Of a DNA stretch of 64,000 nucleotides, positions 60,597 to 64,000 are shown piece after piece; the first letter of the stretch is position 1; each line of letters begins with the position of its first letter. A program made the translations under genes and the position numbers. The notes beneath the pieces are model-generated. The model ran no database searches and was not told the origin of the DNA. It was given only the letters and a program-made list of their open reading frames with translations. Source of the DNA: Streptomyces griseocarneus (GTDB lineage: Bacteria > Actinomycetota > Actinomycetes > Streptomycetales > Streptomycetaceae). The stretch is from positions 27,429-91,428 of the forward strand of contig PENC01000032.1 of assembly GCA_003674045.1 (NCBI GenBank). The letters run 5' to 3'.

Positions 60597-61595
60597 CTAT
60601 GAGTTGCTTGTGATTTCTGTGTGAACGTTTCCGCCGTCGGCCTTCACGGCGTCCTGCTGCGCCGCCTGCTGCGCCGCCTCCCGTGCCGCCTTCAGCTCCA
60701 GCCGCGAGGCGTGGGCCGTACGCAGCGCGTCCCAGGTGAGCAGCGCCAGCGCCAGCCAGATCAGGGCGAAGCCCGCCCAGCGCTCGGCGGGCATGGCCTC
60801 GTGGAAGACCAGCAGACCGAGGGCGAACTGGAAGATCGGTGCGAGGTACTGCACCATGCCGAGCACCGACAGCGGCAGCCGCACGGCCCCGATGCCGAAG
60901 CAGATGAGCGGCAGCGCGGTGAGCGCGCCCGTGCCGGTCAGCAGCAGGGCGTGCCCGACACCCTCGCTCGCGTACGTGCTGTCGCCGCGCGCCCCGAGGA
61001 ACACCAGGAAGCCCAGCGCCGGGAGGAACTGCACCGCCGTCTCGGCGGCCATCGACTCCAGGCCGCCCAGCCCGACCTTCTTCTTGACCAGGGCGTACGT
61101 GCTGAACGTGGCGGCGAGGGACAGGGCGATCCACGGCGGCTTGCCGTAGCCGACGGCCATCACGACGACCGCTGCCGCGCCGACCGCGACCGCCGTCCAC
61201 TGCATGGTCCGCAGCCGCTCGCGCAGCACGAGGACGCCGAGGGCGATGGAGACGAGCGGGTTGATGAAGTAGCCCATCGACGTCTCGACGACGTGCCCCG
61301 CGTTGACGGCCCAGATGTACACGCCCCAGTTCACGGAGATCAGCACCGCGCCGACGGTGATCATCAGCAGCCGCTTGGGCTGCCGGAGCAGCGGGCGTAT
61401 CCAGCCCCAGCGGCGGGCGACGGCCAGGGCGATCAGCACGGTGGCGAGGGACCACACCATGCGGTGGGCGAGGATCTCGGCGGCGCCCGACGGTTCGAGG
61501 AGGGGCCAGTAGAGGGGGAAGAGGCCCCAGATGCTGTAAGCGGCGACGCTGCACAGCAGACCCGTGCGGGTCTCGTTCTCGGTCGGGTTGTCCAT
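60597..61595 (-). CDS. rarD: EamA family transporter RarD
   Basis: 332-residue DMT-superfamily membrane protein with ten predicted helices. The RarD-type start GLLCSVAAYSIWGLFPLYWP, followed by AHRMVWSL and later FINPLVSIALGVLVLRERL, is characteristic. Such proteins were first linked to chloramphenicol resistance, but physiological substrates are unclear. ATG 61595 (MDNPTENETR) follows GGAG; an extension to 61667 lacks homology. The Ala/Gln/Lys-rich tail is a cytoplasmic low-complexity helix. The gap 61596-61712 contains a degenerate repeat core (61686-61705). Confidence 0.88.
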   Translation of the reverse strand: MDNPTENETRTGLLCSVAAYSIWGLFPLYWPLLEPSGAAEILAHRMVWSLATVLIALAVARRWGWIRPLLRQPKRLLMITVGAVLISVNWGVYIWAVNAGHVVETSMGYFINPLVSIALGVLVLRERLRTMQWTAVAVGAAAVVVMAVGYGKPPWIALSLAATFSTYALVKKKVGLGGLESMAAETAVQFLPALGFLVFLGARGDSTYASEGVGHALLLTGTGALTALPLICFGIGAVRLPLSVLGMVQYLAPIFQFALGLLVFHEAMPAERWAGFALIWLALALLTWDALRTAHASRLELKAAREAAQQAAQQDAVKADGGNVHTEITSNS

Positions 61596-61712
61596 GGGCG
61601 CTCCAGAGGCATGACGGCTCCGTCGAAGGTAACCCCGCGCGCTCCCCCTGTCATGTGCGTACCGCATGTTGGTCCTGACGTACGCCCCGAAGGGGCGCAG
61701 GGAACGGCGGGG

Positions 61713-63686
61713 TCACCCCGTATCGCGGGCGCGCGAGCGCTGTACCGCGCGCGTCACATCGAACGGCAGCACCGTCACCGCCACATCCGCGAAGTGCTCC
61801 AGCGTCTTCGCCATCTCGTCACCCCGGTCCGGATGCAGCAGACGGCCCAGCGGCGGCGCGTACGTCCGCCGCGGGACCAGCAGGGTCAGAGCGGTCGAGC
61901 CGTCGGCCGTCGCGCGGGCGACGTGCGTGGCGACCGCGTGCCGCAGCCGGCGGTCGGGGCAGTCGACGAGTTCGAGCGGGACGGTCGTGCCGGGGGTCGC
62001 GTCCCACTTCGCGGCCAGTATCCGGGCCCGTTCCGCGTCGATGACGAAGTGCAGGGCCCGTACCTCGTCGGGCCGCAGCTCGTGCGCGTACCGCAGGGCC
62101 TTGACCGTGGCCAGGTCGAGGACGTCGACGAGGATGTGCACGTGGTGGCGCCGCCAGTGCGGCTCCTCGGTGGTGACGGCGGGGACGTTGCCGAGGGCCT
62201 CTTCCTCCTCGCGGTACTGGCGGTTGATGCGGATCAGCGCCCACACGCCGATCGGGAAGACGACCACGACCAGCCAGGCGCCCTCCGTGAACTTGGTGAC
62301 GGCGAAGATCAGCACGACCAGGGCCGAGACGACGGCGGCGACGAGGTTGACGCCCGTCTTCCAGTGCCGGTGCGCCTCGCCGGGACGTCGCCAGTAGTGG
62401 GCCGTCATCCCGGAAGCGGCCATCGTGAAGCCGGTGAACACGCCGATGGCGTAGAGCGCGACGAGCTTGTCGACGCTGCCACGAGTGACGATCACCAGCG
62501 CGAGCGCGGCGACGGTCAGCGAGATGATCCCGTTGGAGAACGCCAGCCGGTGCCCGCGCCGCGTCAGCCGCCGGGGCAGGAAACGGTCCTCGGCGACGAA
62601 GCTGGCGAGGAACGGGAAGCCGGTGAACGGCGTGTTCGCGCCCGTGTAGAGGATCAGGGCGGTCGCGAGCTGGACGTAGACGAGCCCGGCCGTGCCGAGC
62701 CAGCTGTCGCCGAAGACGAGGTGGGCCTCCTGCGCGATGACGGTCGGGTTGCCGTCCGTGTACGGGATCGCGTGGGTGAAGTGGGCGAGGGTGGAGACGC
62801 CGAGCACCATGACGCCCAGCACGCAGCTCATGGTGGTGAGAGTGCGCCGGGCGTTGCGGCCCTGCGGCTTGCGGAACGCGGAGATGCCGTTGGAGATCGC
62901 CTCCAGGCCGGTCAGTGACGAACCGCCGTTCGCGAACGCGCGCAGCACCATGAACAGCGAGGCGCCGTAGAGCCAGCCGTGCCCGGGCGTGCCGAGCGGG
63001 ACCGCGCCGGAAGCGTGCACGTCCGCCTGGGGGAAGCCGCCGTTCAGGGCCCGCGTGAGCCCGGCGAGCAGTATCAGCGCGACCGCGACCATGAAGAGGT
63101 ACGCGGGAGCCGCGAACGCCCGGCCCGCCTCCCGGATGCCGCGCAGATTCCCGTACATCAGCAGCACCACCACACCCACGGTGAGAGGGAGTTTGAGGTG
63201 GTCGAGGCCGGTGTAGCCGTCGCCGGTGAGATGGGCGAGGGAGATCAGCGCGTCGGTGCCCGCGGCGGTCTGCACGGCGACGGTGACGATGTAGTCGATG
63301 AGCAGCGCGACGGCCGCGATCTGGGCGACGCGCGGGCCGAAGTTCTCCCGTGCGACGACGTACGAGCCCCCGGCCCGCGTGTAGACCGACACCACGTCGC
63401 GGTACGAGAGCGTGAGGAACAGCAGCACCAGCAGGATCGCGCCGGTCACCGGCAGCAGCAGGGTGAACGCGGCGACCCCGACGACCGGCACCAGGATGAG
63501 CAGTATCTCCTCGGTGCCGTACGCGGTCGACGAGATGCAGTCGGAGGCCAGGACACCCAGGGCGAGCGGGTTGGACAGGGTCTCGCGGGCGAGCTCCTGG
63601 GTGACGAGAGGGCGACCGAGCAGCTTGCACTTCACGCGGTAGCCGAGCCGGTCGCGGATCTCGGGTACGCCTTCGGAAGCGGCCAT
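61713..63686 (-). CDS. APC-superfamily permease, KimA-like potassium/amino-acid transporter
   Basis: 657-residue protein with about twelve helices in residues 40-470 and a cytoplasmic C-terminal domain of about 180 residues with USP-like alternating strands (HHVHILVDVLDLATVKALRY). The N-terminal GRPLVTQELARETLSNPLAL and the ASDCISSTAYGTEEILLIL helix, then LSYRDVVSVYTRAGGSYVVA, resemble the c-di-AMP-binding potassium importer KimA (YdaO) more than classic amino-acid permeases. K+:H+ symport is therefore plausible, but amino-acid transport cannot be excluded. A KorB-type gene lies upstream in the same orientation. Confidence 0.83.
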   Translation of the reverse strand: MAASEGVPEIRDRLGYRVKCKLLGRPLVTQELARETLSNPLALGVLASDCISSTAYGTEEILLILVPVVGVAAFTLLLPVTGAILLVLLFLTLSYRDVVSVYTRAGGSYVVARENFGPRVAQIAAVALLIDYIVTVAVQTAAGTDALISLAHLTGDGYTGLDHLKLPLTVGVVVLLMYGNLRGIREAGRAFAAPAYLFMVAVALILLAGLTRALNGGFPQADVHASGAVPLGTPGHGWLYGASLFMVLRAFANGGSSLTGLEAISNGISAFRKPQGRNARRTLTTMSCVLGVMVLGVSTLAHFTHAIPYTDGNPTVIAQEAHLVFGDSWLGTAGLVYVQLATALILYTGANTPFTGFPFLASFVAEDRFLPRRLTRRGHRLAFSNGIISLTVAALALVIVTRGSVDKLVALYAIGVFTGFTMAASGMTAHYWRRPGEAHRHWKTGVNLVAAVVSALVVLIFAVTKFTEGAWLVVVVFPIGVWALIRINRQYREEEEALGNVPAVTTEEPHWRRHHVHILVDVLDLATVKALRYAHELRPDEVRALHFVIDAERARILAAKWDATPGTTVPLELVDCPDRRLRHAVATHVARATADGSTALTLLVPRRTYAPPLGRLLHPDRGDEMAKTLEHFADVAVTVLPFDVTRAVQRSRARDTG

Positions 63687-63730
63687 CCCCCCATGTAACC
63701 GGGGTACGCGGCCGTAGCCCCCCGCGCAAA

Positions 63731-63763
63731 CGCCGGACGGGCCGGAATTCAGCCCGTCCGGCG
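63731..63763. terminator. Perfect 12-bp hairpin, same family as 54302
   Basis: CGCCGGACGGGC and GCCCGTCCGGCG flank a 9-base loop, located 26 bases after the stop of the right-end gene (reverse strand). It probably terminates that gene. Confidence 0.7.
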
Positions 63764-63788
63764 TCGAACACGCCGATTGTGCGGCGTG

Positions 63789-64000
63789 TCAGCCGACGAC
63801 GGTCCAGGTGTCGTTGCCGTGGAGGAGGGTGGTGAGGTCGCCCTTGCCTTTTTGTTCGATGGCGGTGTCGAGCTGGTCGGTCATCTGGGTGTCGTAGACG
63901 GGGCGTTGGGTGTTGCGGAAGATGCCGATGGGGGTGTGGTGGAGGGTGGTGGGGTCGGCGAGGCGGGAGAGCGCGAAGGCGGTGACGGGGGAGGTGGCGT
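63789..64000 (-). CDS. korB: 2-oxoacid:ferredoxin oxidoreductase beta subunit, 3' end only
   Basis: The reverse strand is open from the window edge to a TGA at 63789-63791, encoding 69 C-terminal residues. They contain HTPIGIFRNTQRPVYDTQM, a GDLTTLLHG segment and end DTWTVVG. This pattern matches the C-terminal tail of KorB-type subunits, whose full-length protein binds thiamine diphosphate and an Fe-S cluster and decarboxylates 2-oxoglutarate or similar acids. The catalytic domain lies beyond the window, so the assignment rests on the tail and on expected gene order. Confidence 0.72.
   Translation of the reverse strand, partial: ATSPVTAFALSRLADPTTLHHTPIGIFRNTQRPVYDTQMTDQLDTAIEQKGKGDLTTLLHGNDTWTVVG

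Noticed and set aside
61686..61712. Ninth repeat unit copy
   Set aside because: Only a degenerate core (GGGGCGCAGGGAACGGCGGG) is visible and the flanks do not match, so it is not counted as a full copy.

Overview
The window is chromosomal DNA from a Streptomyces species or very close relative. It has very high GC with strong third-position GC bias, many GTG/TTG starts, TAGNNT-type -10 boxes, twin-arginine lipoproteins, and futalosine-type menaquinone genes next to a complete 14-gene NADH dehydrogenase I operon. From memory, the gene order (hemL, cytochrome c maturation, mqn genes, nuoA-N, polyprenyl synthase, 2-oxoacid:ferredoxin oxidoreductase) resembles the central-core SCO44xx-SCO459x region of S. 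coelicolor. No phage, IS element, CRISPR array, rRNA or tRNA was seen. This is core chromosome with short dispersed repeats.

Layout. 1-7744: the 3' part of hemL, a histidine phosphatase, a Tat/lipoprotein polysaccharide deacetylase-like protein, and a cytochrome c maturation operon (resA, ccdA, resB, ccsB). 7801-9954: a Tat-exported phosphoesterase and a small PLDc_N membrane protein. 10042-15110: menaquinone cluster 1 (UbiD-like decarboxylase, mqnP, UbiX-like flavin prenyltransferase, an Lrp/AsnC regulator, mqnE). 15209-23748: housekeeping and accessory genes, including a cysteine-rich leader peptide before a DAACS symporter, a TetR regulator, an acyl-CoA ligase, a secreted lipase and a cold-shock protein. 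24033-31897: mqnA, an esterase, a Ser/Thr kinase, mqnC, an amidohydrolase-like remnant, menG and a geranylgeranyl-reductase-family flavoprotein. 32229-33089: an NlpC/P60 hydrolase. 33852-49773: nuoA-N. 50098-64000: fahA, an ATP-grasp/flavoprotein pair, a polyprenyl diphosphate synthase, a LolA-like protein with an ABC exporter, an M28 aminopeptidase, rarD, a KimA-like permease and the 3' end of a korB-like gene.

The respiratory genes form a logical set. The mqn and menG genes plus the polyprenyl synthase make menaquinone, the GGR-family flavoprotein may reduce its side chain, Nuo delivers electrons to it, and ResA/CcdA/ResB/CcsB build the c-type cytochromes downstream. Sites resembling the redox repressor Rex operator (TTGTGAA-N4-TTCACAA) lie both at the resA start and just upstream of nuoA, suggesting shared NADH/NAD+ control.

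The most unusual structural signal is a roughly 88-bp dispersed repeat unit (core GCGCGGGGAACTGCGCGAC), present about eight times in 64 kb, mostly just after gene ends. One copy lies in frame inside the Ser/Thr kinase gene, encoding about 30 residues between kinase domain and membrane helix. Two copies are embedded in larger, near-identical composite blocks of about 265 bp (19531-19796 and 49799-50068).
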